This document shows, one piece after another, positions 21,884 to 34,960 of a DNA stretch of 64,000 bases. The number at the start of each line of letters is the position of its first letter. Position 1 is the stretch's first letter. The notes beneath the pieces are model-generated. The model worked only from the letters and a program-made list of their open reading frames with translations. It was not told the DNA's origin and did not search any database. The translations under genes were made by a program, and so were the position numbers. The DNA is from Drosophila pseudoobscura. Lineage: Eukaryota; Arthropoda; Insecta; Diptera; Drosophilidae. The stretch is from positions 558,001 to 622,000 of the forward strand of contig NC_046679.1 of the NCBI RefSeq assembly GCF_009870125.1, in the 5' to 3' direction.

Positions 21884-24057
21884 ATGATGTTACCCCTGCT
21901 GTTGGTGGGCGCCCTGTGGCAGGGCCTTTTCCTTGCCTGTGAAGCCGAGTTCTACTCCTCCGTGCACACGATGACCAAGGTATTTGGTTACGAGCAGAAA
22001 ATGCTGCAGCACATGCAGAAGTTCGTTGCCGATAATCAGAGCAAATTGGATTTCCTGAGAGCGTAAGTGCTAGCGAGGGGCGTGGCAAATCAAGCGTGAC
22101 TCACGACTAATTGAATCTCGGAAAACTCAATCTGCACCGACAGGCGGCTGCGAGAGTTCGAGCAGGAGCGCACCGAGGCGCAACACTGGGGCACGGCATA
22201 CTTCGAGAGTCCGCTGAACCAATATTTGCTCAGCAAGCGACTGACGGTGGACTGGCGGCGGGTGCAGAACCTCATGTATGCCGACACGGGCGAGAGTGGG
22301 TGAACCATCAATTTAGCGGCTCGAACTCTATTAAAGACACACTTCTTCCTAACCAGAGCCCTTGGAGCGGCTGCTGAAGCTACGACAGCGTCCCTCCATG
22401 CCCGATGCCAGCGAACTGGAGGGCGCCATCGATGGCCTGCTCCGGCTGCAGTACGTCTACAGGCTGGAGGCCAAGCACCTCGCCAAAGGCATCTTGGATG
22501 GAGTGAACCATGGGTGAGACAGTGGATATTGATCCAATCGACCTTTGCTGCATTGTTTCTTTGTTTTTTTAGCACACAGCTGAACTCCGAGCACTGCGTG
22601 GACATTGCCCGATTGGCATTGAGGGATCAGCATCCGCGACTCGCGCACGCCTGGCTGTTGGAGGCGAAAGATCGCGTGTTCCAGGACCCAAAACTCCAGC
22701 CGCAAATTCTGGCTCTGCTCGTGCAGGCCAAGGCGGAGTTGGCCGACTTCCGGGGAGTGAATGACACCTACCAGGAGCTCTTGAGGATCCATCCAGCCAG
22801 CGAGGAGCATGCCAGAAACTACGAGGAATTCATGCGGAACCATGCAGTGAAAGCTGGCTTGTATGAATCCAAAACCATAGAAGAGCATGCCGTAAGTGAG
22901 AAGAGTTCGCTTACAAGTGGTAATTCCAACTTCCCATATCTTTCTCAGCCCATACCCGAGGATCCCTCGAAGCTGGACGAGTTCGAGGCCTACCGTTTGA
23001 CGTGCAGCGGCCACAGCAGGCTCACAGCCCGAGAGGAACGGCATTTGCGTTGCGGGTACATGACCGAGACCCATCCCTTCCTCTTGTTGGCGCCCCTCAA
23101 GGCGGAGGAGTTGAGCCACGACCCCCTGCTAGTGCTCTACCATGACGTGATCTACCAGAGCGAGATCGACGTCATCAGGCAGCTGACAACCAACAGGATG
23201 GCCCGCGCAATGGTCACACTCACCAACCAGTCGACGGTGTCCAATGTGCGCACCAGCCAGATAACCTTCATCGCCAAAACAGAGCACGAGGTGCTGCAGA
23301 CCATTGACCGCCGAGTGGCAGACATGACCAACCTGAACATGGACTATGCGGAGGATCATCAGTTCGCCAACTATGGCATCGGTGGTCACTACGGCCAGCA
23401 CATGGACTGGTTTACCGAGACTACCGTAGGTTCCTGGATTGGTCTTAGATAGAGATTTACTACAATGTGACACTCTCTCTCTCTCTCTCCCTCTGCCACG
23501 CAGTTCGATAATGGTTTGGTCTCCTCCACCGAGATGGGTAACCGCATTGCAACGGTCCTTTTCTACGTAAGTAGAGAAAGTAAGTCTTCGAGTGGCCTTT
23601 TCACGTAGAACATCTCCTTGAACAGCTCTCGGATGTGACTCAGGGCGGCGGCACTGCCTTTCCCTATCTGAAGCAGCACCTGCGTCCCAAGAAATATGCA
23701 GGTACTTAACAAGTTCATTTATTCACTTCAAACACCCCTAATAACTCAAACACTTCCGTCTCGATAGCCGCCTTCTGGCATAATCTGCATGCAGCGGGCA
23801 GAGGTGATGCCCGCACGCAGCACGGTGCCTGCCCCATCATCGCTGGATCTAAATGGGGTAAGATCTCTGGAAAGAGTTCTCTATGTTCTATACTCTATAT
23901 TCTATATATGTGCTTTCCAGTCCTAAATCGCTGGATTCGGGAGTTTGTGCAGTCGGATCGACGTCCCTGCCTGCTGTGGGATGACTCTCTTGCCACTTAT
24001 GCTCAGATTATGGAGCTGGCTAAAAACCAGGAGACGAAGAAGGAAGCATCAAGCTGA
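21884..24057 (+). CDS. prolyl 4-hydroxylase alpha subunit, intact (549 aa)
   Basis: Nine exons join in frame: 21884-22062, 22144-22295, 22357-22513, 22573-22891, 22949-23425, 23504-23566, 23626-23701, 23768-23857 and 23921-24057. It encodes 549 residues: signal peptide (MMLPLLLVGALWQGLFLACEA), N-terminal helices (ESPLNQYLLSKRLTVDW), TPR-like domain, and a catalytic domain with a Cys pair (LTCSGHS, LRCGYM), HxD (YGQHMDWF), distal His (QHGACPIIAG) and GSKW. The exon that is a single 166-nt unit in the paralogues is split here by a 66-bp intron (23702-23767). The small exon before it is 63 nt rather than 48-57. Not part of the tandem block and clearly older in divergence. AATAAA at about 24125 follows the stop. 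Confidence 0.92.
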
Positions 24058-25860
24058 GGGCCACTCCAACCACCAAGTCAAGCTATAAGGAATGAGAGTC
24101 TAGTTTATGCGAAATTTATAGGGAAATAAAGATATTAATAAGTGATGAAGTGACCATTTTTTATGCTGCTTTGGAAAACGATTGAATGTATAAGTGCTCA
24201 TTGGTTGATAGATAAATATGTTACTCGTACAGCCTCACCCTATTCCTCCCATAAATAAAAGAGCAGTGATTGCCTGAGGTCCCTCCAGAAGCGGGGAACC
24301 CCTTTCCAAGTTCTTTATTTCATTTCTCATACATTTCATTTTCCGCTTACAATTGTCCAACTTTTTTTTTAGTTTAGGTCTAACCAACATTAATAATTTG
24401 CTAGTAGCTGGAATTCCCCGATGGGATTCTCTTCTAAAGGAGAAGGAGGGGAATCCGTATCCTGCCTTTGGCATGCAGCTGCTTCTACGAATCGGGTCTG
24501 GTCCATCCGGGTCCATCATAGGTTCTATCCGCAATATGTGTGTATTTGAATAAATTCAATAAGTATGTCTTAAAACAAACATCCATATGTGTGTATTTGT
24601 AGATATACGAGTATGTAATGCCTTTGATTCCGGCAACAACATTTAGTAATTACGTGTGGTTTCTTATCTGCTCTTTGGCATAATAGTAATAGTAGAATAT
24701 AATATGACAGTAATTCTTGTTGTCTTTTTCTGGGGATCTGGGGCTTGTATATGCGTACGAGTATAAGTTGAAAAGTTCACCGCTCTATCCGTCAAAACAT
24801 TTATATAAATTTCTCTTATTCTTTTTTTGTAGTTTTCTTACATATCTCTCGATATATCGTTTTGTTTTTCTTCTAGTAAATAAAATAGTTTGTCAGTTGT
24901 GGAGTTTTGCTGCAATTCAAGTTGCAATTGAAAGGACACCGAGTGAAAGTTCTTTTGACTATGCAAATGATTCATGTTTCATGTTTCTTGTTTCTTTTTT
25001 CTTGTGTATAAAGATTAAATTCGCTTTATTATATATGTATGTGTTTTCCATTTTTAATGTGTGTGTGTATTTGCATGGGTTTGAGTGTGTTTGTGTGTGT
25101 GTAATGGACCGAACTCGTTTCCGGTTCCGCTTTCGCGTTGTGGTGGGTGTCTCTGTTCACTAGTTTTAGTTTTAGTTTCAGTTTAAGTTAAGTCATAGTT
25201 TAATTTTCAGTATGTCTTGCCAAGGGATTGTCTTTGGGGGCACATGGTACACATTCACATTCAACATCGATATACAAATACACGGTTTCACATAAATATA
25301 GGTATATATGTCTGTATATATTGTGTATATAGTAAACAGCATCTGTATATGGTATATTCATCGTTAAAATTTTACTATCTTTAAAGTTTAACTTAAAATT
25401 GTTGCCGCACACGCTATGCCTCCTCTTTTCTCGTTTCCCGTTTATCGATTATCGTTTCTCATTTATCAATTATCGTTTATTGAAATTACAGTTTCTTCGC
25501 ATAAATATATATTACCATTTTTCTATATCTTTTGTACACCTATATAAAGAGTATCGTATCTATAATAGAGAGAGTATCTGTGCTCTGTAGTATGTATGTT
25601 TGCAACGCATTAACTTCACATCGATAATAAGTTTGTTTTGATTTCTTTTGTTTTGTTCTTGTTGAATATTTTGATATAATTGCATTAACGTTTATGGAAT
25701 AATTTGCTTTCTGCACTCTGCTGGACGATCATCTTGCCGATCCTTTGCTTTGATATATGCTTGTATATATGTTTAAATTGAAACTCCCATCGGCCACAAG
25801 CCGGCCTCTAAACAATCCCATCCTACACCTCACCCCCATCGCCTCTTTGCTCTTTGCTGT
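24058..25860. other. convergent intergenic region and probable Jdp 3'UTR
   Basis: The PH4alpha gene ends from the left and Jdp ends from the right. The sequence is AT-rich with TG repeats (about 25055-25100) and many ATATGTATAT-like tracts. The minus-strand Jdp 3'UTR probably extends into it, but I cannot fix the end. Open frames here have no recognisable domain. Confidence 0.4.
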
Positions 25861-28800
25861 TTAGATCTCGTAGTTGCGGAACTTGTTGGCCACATCCGTG
25901 TTCTCGGCCCCCCACTCGGTCTTCCGTCCGCCGTAGTAGAGTGCGGCCCCGCCCTCAGAGGCACGGCGATGGGCCGGATTGGGGGAGGCTGCGGTCAGCC
26001 CGCCACTGCTGCACCCAGCCCCGGCTCCAGCTCCAGCTCCCGGTCCGATTCCAGCTCCATCTGCGGTCTCCGGCAACATGCGATCCTTGGTCTTTGGGGT
26101 GACCCAATGCATCGACTTTGATTTCGATTGGAATTGTTCGGGGTCATTCGGGAGAGGATGAAAATTGACATTAATTGAGAATTCTGTGGTTTGGTAGGAG
26201 GGCCAATGACTGGCATGCACTCCTTGGGGCATGCACAAAACACACGCACACATAGACACACATAGTTGGATGAAGAGGCACATTCAAGATAGGTAGACAT
26301 TCGGTGGGGCACTCAGGAGCAGGGCGAGAGAGAGAGAGAGAGAGAAATATACTATGTACAGGGGGGGTTTGGGGGTGTATAATTTTGTTTACACTAAAAC
26401 TTGAGTTAAATTGGATTTGCAAACGAGGATATTTTCCCACTCCACGGGACTCCAGGGGACAGTGTCCGCCGCTGATGGATGCGCGACAATTTCCGCTCTG
26501 CCCGGCAGCGGAAATTGCCTTGGGGGCAGCAGAGGGGGTGTGGGCTTGGACGTGGGCGGGTGGGGGTCGGTTGAATAATCACGTTAATTGTGGCGCAACA
26601 AAAAAGCGACTCCAGCTTGGATTACAAATTTCATTAGCTGCCTGGGAAACAACAAACAACTGGGGAACAGCCGAAACAAGGTCAGGTGTTGACGCAGTGC
26701 AGCGGGGATGCTAAAGGACAAAGGAGTCGGATAATAAGTAAGCGGGCACTCGGCTTGCGCCTTTGTGCCGCAAAGAGTGGGGGAGTGAGTGCTGTGCTAC
26801 GGAGGGGAGAGAGAGCGAGAGAGTGAGAGTCAGAGAGAGAGAGAGAGAGAGAGAGGTAGAGGTGACTACTTCTCCGACGGGTTTCTCGTACTGTCTGCTG
26901 TTCCTGGCCCATACGCATACCTCTTTATCCACTTTCTCGGCAATCGTGTATCTTCTCACCTGACCGACATGCTCCTTCATGCCCAGCCACTGCTTGTAGC
27001 TCATCGAGATGCCGCTGTTGCGCCACTTGTCGTACACGGCCCGCTTCTCCGGATCGCAAAGGGTCTCCTTGGCCTCCTGCGAAGAATTGAAGAAAAACAC
27101 AGGCATACGTAAATGAAATAGAAGTGGCACAGAACTCGGAATACCATTGATATAGCGCATAAATTGGATAGAGGCAGGGGTGAATGTCGCTGCTACCCAT
27201 AGAAATATATAAGCAGTTTTGGTGGTATTTCATCTTAACTTCAGTTCCAGTAAAGTTTTGGCCGTATTGCTGGGATTCTTATCGATTTGGGTGCTTCCTT
27301 TGATCTTCGATTCTGTTTCATCGAATTCAAAAAATAATTGGCCCTAAAATGTTGCATTTTTTCTTGAATTCATTTCCATTTTACACAACAGAATGTGTGA
27401 AGGGATAAACCCATTTACTTGCCGTCCGATAGGCCTTCTGTGCCGGGGAGGCGGGAGGAGGGCCCACACATAATAGTATTGGCCCCGCAACGCACCGCCC
27501 CGCCCCGCCGTGTGGCCTCATGAAAGTCAGATTTGCTCAAGTGCAAAATCAACAGCTGCAGAGATTTCGGATGCCTTTCCTTAGCATGTTAATCAATTTC
27601 ATAAGCCAGGATACGGCTTTGAGGACGGGTCTATGGCACACTTATTGGCATGTCCGTGATTCACACACACCATACCACACAGGGGCAGGGGCAGGGGCTC
27701 TATCTAGCCCTCACATATTTGCACGCTCAAGTGGCTTTGATAGCTCTGCTTGGGCTGGATTTATATCTCGACTACTTTTACGTCCAGGCCCAACACCAAC
27801 ACCAACACCCAAGCAGATACACAAAGCGATGGTAGAGACACAGAGACGGACACTGATACGCTTGTTGCACACTCACAAACACACACACGGCACACTCATT
27901 GGAGCTGTGAGTTTTCATCGGCCGCCCTGCTGTTTTATTGTTCGGGGAACGCTTTTCGGGGCCGTGTCTACATGATAATCAATTATTTTACTACTCACTG
28001 ATTATGTGGGTCGGCAAACAGGACAACGGGACTCGGGACTCTTACTGACTGACTGACTGACAGGAGGCCTTAAAGGATGCTTGCCAGCTTGTTTGTGTTC
28101 AATTAGTTATATTCTAAGAATATTTTAAGCTCCTGCCGAGTGGCAATTAGAGAAACTGCACCCGACTGGAATCAAAACGAAAACTCCTTCGAAGTCTTGA
28201 TCACCGTCCGCCCTGCGATTCCCGTTTTGGGGCCACTTTTGGGGCCAGCCTGCCAACAGCAAATTGTGTTGTAATTTGTTGGTTGTTGGTTGCATGTTGA
28301 AAATGAAGTCAGGATCATGGCAGGGCCTCCTGCTCCTCTGCCGACGACGCCCTTCCTCATTTGCATAGCCTCTGGGGAATGTGGGGCATGTTGTGACTCC
28401 TCCGAATCTCCACATTTCACTTTAAACGTTTCATGGTCTCCGGGCTGGCTTTGCTTTATGGCCTGGCCGTAAAGCCTGCCTCTGTTTCTTCGCCCGGCTC
28501 TCCGCTCTCCGTTCCTGCACATTCAGACATCTTTACGACACACGTGTCCGAGACTTTACGAGCTGTAAATTGTGGGGAACAAGCTCCTGAACTGCCATAA
28601 CTATCATTATGAGGAAATTGTGAGTGTCTGCACAGGACCCTCATGCATATTCAGGGACTACAGGCTTATGCACCCACCTCTCTTTGGTAGGAGGCTTCTA
28701 TTTGTGTCTTCAAACAGACTGGCATCATGGCTTCGAGGGATATTTAATGGAGGGAACCCTCAAGTCCTTTCTATCGAACTCTAGTTTGTACAAATGTATG

Positions 28801-31800
28801 AACACGGAGTATTCATCATATACGATTCATTTTGGACCTTTTCTAACACCTTAATTCAGTCCAAAGAGTATCTGTTGAAATATATTGGAGTACAGGTAGG
28901 GCTGAGAGTCATTCATAGAGTACAGGACCGCTCATCATTCTTCACAGCACCCTGTCGCAGATTCCCGTAAATGAATTCTCCACTCGGTAAATCAAATCAT
29001 CCCCCAAGTGGAAGCACACCCCTCTACCGCCACCTTTCCCCTACCTGTGGCAGGACCAAAGACATCTCCCACTGCCCGTCCATTAAAATTGTGTGTTTTT
29101 TCTTTCATCCACACATTAATGAATTTTCAGGCTCTAACAATCCTCGGCCCCTCCCGGCATTTGTGGTCCCGATAATGTTTCATGCTTTGACATGAAAAAT
29201 CAATAAACGTTTTCAACAAAAATAATATACTATATATAATATATAGGTAATTGATTTTATCTCATCGCTGGCGCCTTGTTTTTCTTTTGTTGCTCGGAAA
29301 ATTCAATTTGAGGCTGAGGGTGCGTATCCGTGTGAGTGTGTGTGTGTGTGTTTGTGCGTGTTTGGAAGTGGGCTAAGTGCATGTGTGTGTGTGTGTGTGT
29401 TTGGGTTGCTGGGATCCATTGTTTAATGCAGCTTAAAACTTTCCCCCGCTGACAGACACGACTTTGAATGGATTGAGCCTTCGGTTGAGTGGGCCTTCAG
29501 CTAATTACTGAAACTATCCCAAGAGGGGGCTAGAGGGCTGAAGAGCTGAATGGCTGAAGGGTAGGTGTTCTATGTAGCTACGGTTCCATCATCATAGTTC
29601 TGTTTCACTCTGGTTGACCTCCTTTAGGGACCTTTGGGGCTCCTTCTGGGATATTTTATAGATAGCCTGGATCCTATAGATGTGTAGTATTTTCAAGCAC
29701 TCTCTATAGCTTTAACAGTTCCCAGGTGTCGGGCCTACATATCTGCATCTCCGATCCATCCCACTGAAGCCCATGCATCGATGTGTATTCTGCTGGAACA
29801 CACATAGTTGCCTTGTGGCAATCGTCTTTGTGGCCTCGCAACTTTTGGAACTTTGTTCTCATTTGTTCGCATTCTAAAACCCACGGAGATACTATCTCCC
29901 GCCAGAATACCCAAATATATTCCGAGGAATCGTGGGGGCACTGCAACCATTCCCATTCCCTTCCAGCATCAGCACGACACTGTCTGTACTGAGGGATAAC
30001 CTATACAATAGTTCAAACTTTGAAACCAGTTTTGGTTTTGTGAAGTTCCAAACTTTTGTGTTTCTCCGAAGGAATAGCAATTATCTCCTCCCTTCTCGGC
30101 AATCGTCCCCCACATGAGGCCATCAATGCCAGAGGACTGGGAGGTATCTGAAAGGTTGTTATCCTCTCCTGTTCTTGTTCCTCTCGCATGCATTCGGCTT
30201 AAACATCTTTTAATTTTGAGCCCGCTTCGGCAACTTTGTTCTCGAACATATTGGCCCACAGGCTGTCAAATTTACAACGTCCCCATGGGGGCCCTGCCTC
30301 ATGCCTCATGCCACATGCCACTCCCACACTTTCGCAAGTGAAAACTTCATTAAATATGCAAAATGTTGAAACGCTTGCCTTTTCTTCATTACAGGGCACG
30401 GGACGGGACTGGAACTCGACTCTGGTCGGAGTCCTTGTTCTGCTCCTTGTTCTGGGTGTCTGTTCTTTTCGAGCCGTCTTCCCGTTCGCTTACCTTTAGG
30501 TTCTGGAACTTGGCCTCGGCCTCCTTGTCGCCGCTGTTCTTGTCGGGGTGGTACTGGAGGGCCAGCACCTTGTACTCCGCCTGGATCTGCTCGGGCTGAA
30601 ACGAGAACAAATAGCACAGGGATTGGGGCTCGTTAAGTGAATTGCGATAAGAAATTCTCTTTTTGCTGCAAATTAACTAAGCATTTTGTGGCATTAATTT
30701 TTAAAGTGTTCGTGCTCCGTTCTCTGGAAAAACATCATCATAGCAAGAGCCCCCAGAGAAACAGCCAGAGACATACATTCATGTGTGCCTGTCTGCTTGT
30801 AATGCAGATTTCCGAAGGATGAGCGGGGTCTTCGAAGGATATCGCAAGTCATGTGGCAGGCCTGTCGGGGGCAGGCGGAATGGACCCATCAAACGGTGGT
30901 CGTATCTGCCCGACACGAAAACCACAACCGAACAACGAATCAACAATGGGGCAAACATTAAAACTGGGAGGGAAAACGGGTTGAAAAGTGTTTCGGTGAA
31001 TTGTTCGTGCGATGCTGAAAACCACTTAAAGTAATAGAAAAGCTGTTGCTCCAGCCCCAGTCCAGCTCCAGCTCCAGCTCTAGAAAGGAAAAGCCAACAG
31101 AGGAGGCTTAAAAGCTGTTGCCAAATTAATTCTCACTCAACTATTCCCCTTTTTATGACACTGACACTGACACCGACTTTGACACTGACGAAAGGGCTGT
31201 TGGCTGTCGACAACAATTGGCCAACAATTGAAATTAATTAAGTCGAAAGTGTCTTGAAACCGAGCAACAAGTTGGCCGTCGGATAAAAGACATCAAAATG
31301 ACTCTGGCACTGGCTCTGGCACTGGCACTAGCCCTGGAACAAGTGCCCAGAGGGAGGAGGATGCTGGCGGGGAACCAGAAGCATCATCCACTATCCCTAG
31401 CACAAAGCAGCCTGTTGATTGTCTTGTAAATGGAAATGGCTTTTCGCGCACCATCAAGCGGGGCACACAAAGGACACACAAAGGATACACAGAGAGAGAG
31501 ACATACAGAGAGAGGGAGAGGGAGACTCTGCCCAGCGGCGGCTGGCCCCTGCTTTACTTTGATTCCATTTTCGAGTCCATTGTCTGCCTCTCAAACAAAA
31601 ACAGAGAGCAAATATCAAAAGGCAGAGCCAGAGAGCGAATTTATTTGGGTCATTCTACCGTTTTCTAGAATTTTCATTGCGCAAAAAATAAGACCATCAA
31701 AAGCATGGATATTTTATAGGTCAAATGGAACGCTTTACCATTTCATTTGCTGCCTTTCGCTGAGCCAAATGCACTGCAACGGGGCGTATAATTAATTGCA

Positions 31801-33425
31801 GCGCAATTAATATTCTTCATACGTCTAGATGTACGGTGTACAGTCGACGAATAAACGGACAGATAGACCGAGAGATTCTCCTATAATTAGCCAAATGGAA
31901 TCTGTGGCATCCACGGGGGATGCCCCTTTCCCCTTGCTTGAATTCCTTTGAGGAATCACAGAACGCATTCCCATTCACCGCTCCCCTTTGGAATCTTTGG
32001 AATCGTTTGAATCCGCAATCGCATTAACAAATTGCCTGTTGCCATTGAATGGCCCCAATTAAATATCTGTATCTGTATCTATATCTGTCTCTGAATTTTG
32101 CATAGCAATCGTATCCCAGGAGAATCATTTCCATTTGATTAATTCCGCTGCATCACTTCTATTGGACAAGTATGCGATTCCAGATTCTAGATAGGCGGCC
32201 AGAGCAGATCCCACTGCAAATTAGCCCCGAAAACATTTCAAGTTTGTCCAGTGGATTGTCTGAAGTGCATAGATTGCTGGAACTGCTCGGATTGTCTGTC
32301 TGTCTTGGGTTGGTATGCAAATTCGATTCCCGAGAACAATTGCCAACTAATCTGCATGACAATGGACCCTCCGCTCGGCTGTTGCAATCGCCCCAGTCGT
32401 TCGATGGTCAAGGGTGACGGGAATGTGTGCTGTGTAAGAGTCTTGGACAAACAAACGTCAGCGGGTCATCGGAGACTACGAGTACGTGATGGAGGCCAGG
32501 CCATAATGCTTAACCCAAGCTATTTTCCTTCCCCTTTCTCTTGCCCGCCCCAACACCCAAGAGACATGTATCTGCGGCACACTCAGGGGGGAATATTTGA
32601 TGAAATCAATTCAAAACCAGGCTTAGGCTCCTGTCCACAGCCTGGCCACAGCGCGAGTGCTCGACTGCTCTGCTGATGCATAATTCAATAGATTTGTTCT
32701 TGATGCAATCGACAGCTCTGAAAATTGCCAAAGGTATACGCATTTTCCGGGCCAATAAATTTGATTACAGCACTGCCTTTCCGAGCATTGAAATTTACTG
32801 AGCCCGAAAATCGAACAGCTCAAGATGAATGGCAATGTCATGTGCCAAAATGCCATTAAGCTGCTGGGGATTGCCTCTGCCTGTCAGCAGAGGAGCAGAG
32901 TATTAGAGGGATAGACGGATGCTCCTTAATTCCACTTTGAGAGGAGCTCAGGAAAGTTCTTGAGCTGCTCTGAAACTCTGATATGGTTTTCACTTAGCGC
33001 TGGATCTGGGGGAGGACAGATCAGTGCCAATTCCCCCAATCTACGACGACTGCTTGTGTAATTGAAACTAATTCCCAAAGCTAAATCTCTCACCTCAATA
33101 TCAGAGATGGAAGCCGAAGCCAGAGCTCGGATGATTCCACGTTCGTGCGTGGAGGGCGGTGCGAATTGCGGGCAATAAGAGATATCACGATTTCAAGGTG
33201 GCGCATGAACAGAACTCTTTTCGAATTTGCAAACTTTTCAGGATTAGACCCCAATTAAATGCTCTGAGAACTTAAATGGGTTTTTATGGGTCACCTTCAT
33301 TATCCCTAACGTCCTGTGGGTGGGGTGGGTGCACTTACCGACGAGGTCTCATCGCAGTGGAGCAGGGCGTAAAAGTCCTCGTTGGGACTACGCTTGTAGT
33401 TGATGATGGCATCGACGGCGCTCAT
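25861..33425 (-). CDS. Jdp: Jdp, J-domain co-chaperone (DNAJC12 family), 186 aa
   Basis: Four coding exons on the minus strand join in phase 0 throughout: 33425-33339, 30595-30494, 27076-26960 and 26115-25861. The protein starts [20 protein letters not shown]. The J domain spans roughly residues 16-80, is split across the first three exons and carries the Hsp70-stimulating HPD motif in [19 protein letters not shown], followed by [20 protein letters not shown]. The last exon gives [14 protein letters not shown], the conserved DNAJC12-type tail, then a Gly/Ala-rich stretch ([12 protein letters not shown]) and ends KFRNYEI. DNAJC12 relatives act with Hsp70 in the cytosol, in vertebrates on aromatic amino-acid hydroxylases; that role here is inference. 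The introns (844 bp, 3.4 kb, 2.7 kb) contain GAGA and CA repeats but no nested gene that I can support. Confidence 0.93.
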
Positions 33426-34640
33426 TGCGTCGGGATCTTTCTTTCCTGGGATCGGTTGGGATTCTCGCTCTCTCTCGCTCTCGCTCTCTCTCTCTCTCTC
33501 TCTGTTTCTGCGGGGTAGCGGATTCCGTTTATAGGGTTAATAGAACGTTATAGAATAAAACGGAGCTTTCGACTCGTGACTGATTTGAGCTTGAATTTAT
33601 TTCGTTTCACGGACAAATGTTTAACGCCCTTAGGATCAAAACAATAACATCCAGGTACAAATAAATGGTGACAAGCAACGTAAAAAAAAGGAAACTATTC
33701 AGGGCCACTTCACGCATCAGGCAGTCTTTACATATCTTTTAAGATCGATTGAGGGTGTACAGAACTCTGGTTCGTATCATATGATTCAATAACTATCGAC
33801 AGGGGAGCGAGTGACCTTCTAGTCCGAGCAATTAACAACTAAAAATAGGGCTTTATTTTATGCACAAACGAAATACAGAAATCGCTCGACAATCAATTGA
33901 AAGATCTGGTTTGGGTTTGTATTTGTTTGGGTTTTTTTTCGATTTCAGTTTCGGATTGAGATTGAGCCACAGAGGCACGGAGGCGCAGTTCACTTTCACT
34001 GTTTTTTTTCAGCTCTCTTTTTCTTCTGTGTGTGTTTCAGTTCTCTAGCACTTTGTTAACACCGCACTAAACAACAACAATAACTATTGTTTAACTGTTG
34101 ATTGTTGATTGTTTCTCCGCACTCAGAATTGCATCAACTAAACGGAAAACGGAATCGTGGATTGCAGCAGAGACTACTATGCTGGAAGTTTCTCTCTGGT
34201 TGGCGCCCACACACTCTCTTTTTGCCAATCTCAACTCGCTCTCTCTCTCTCTCTCTGTCTCGAGCTCCCACTCTCGGTTCCCTGTGTGTATGCTTTGGAG
34301 CTATTTATTTACTTTGCGGCCAAGCGAGCGCTCACGATGTTGCTGGTAACGCGTCGAAATTCGTTTTGTTTCTGAGCTTATTTTCTTGACGCAGCACAGA
34401 GACGAACCGAACCGAGCCGAACCGACGCAGAAATCGAAAATCTGATAGAGGCGCCTTTTACGCGCCGGAATAGCCATACCCTCTGCAGTTCTACCTTGCC
34501 GCAGAAACCACGAAGCAAAGGCAAAAAGCAACACGATGCCAACAACGATGTCATCGATTTTTTTCTTATAAATAATCGATGTTTTTATATTAAAATGATA
34601 TGAGTTTAAAGTAATTGCTTGGACGACTTACTTGTGCCTT
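33426..34640 (-). promoter_or_regulatory. probable Jdp 5'UTR and promoter region
   Basis: This lies directly upstream of the Jdp start on the minus strand. It has TC/GAGA tracts at about 33467-33502 and 34237-34257, which could bind GAGA factor. No TATA box is convincing. The transcription start is not fixed; a 5'UTR intron is possible. Confidence 0.35.
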
Positions 34641-34811
34641 TCCCTCAGCCATAACTATTTCGGTTATTTTATGGGGGCCGGCAGGTGTGGCTGGCTTGTG
34701 ACTCAGCTTTTCTCAGAAAAAGACCTCTTAATTGAATAATATACCTACACAATACGTTATTTTATACACAAAGTGTAGAGATTTTTTAAATTTTCCACCA
34801 AAAAGATGCTA

Positions 34812-34960
34812 TTTAACAGAGCCGAAAAGCTATTCGAAAAAAGTTAACAGAGCCGAAAAGCTGTTCAGCAAAGTTAACATATTCGAAAAGCTTTTATGAA
34901 AAGGTAACTGATCCGAAAAGCTATTTTACAAAGATAACAGAGCAGACCAGCTTTAGCTCC
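34812..34960. repeat. degenerate minisatellite, about five 30-32 bp units
   Basis: Units begin at about 34812, 34844, 34874, 34904 and 34934. Each contains a version of TTAACAGAGCCGAAAAGCT followed by an AT/AAAG spacer. The core CGAAAAGCT is the best kept part; the last unit is decayed (agcagaccagctt). Confidence 0.8.

Noticed and set aside
24235-24534. 99-codon minus-strand frame downstream of the last PH4alpha gene
   Set aside because: No domain, no start context and no splice partner. It lies in a probable 3'UTR/intergenic region.
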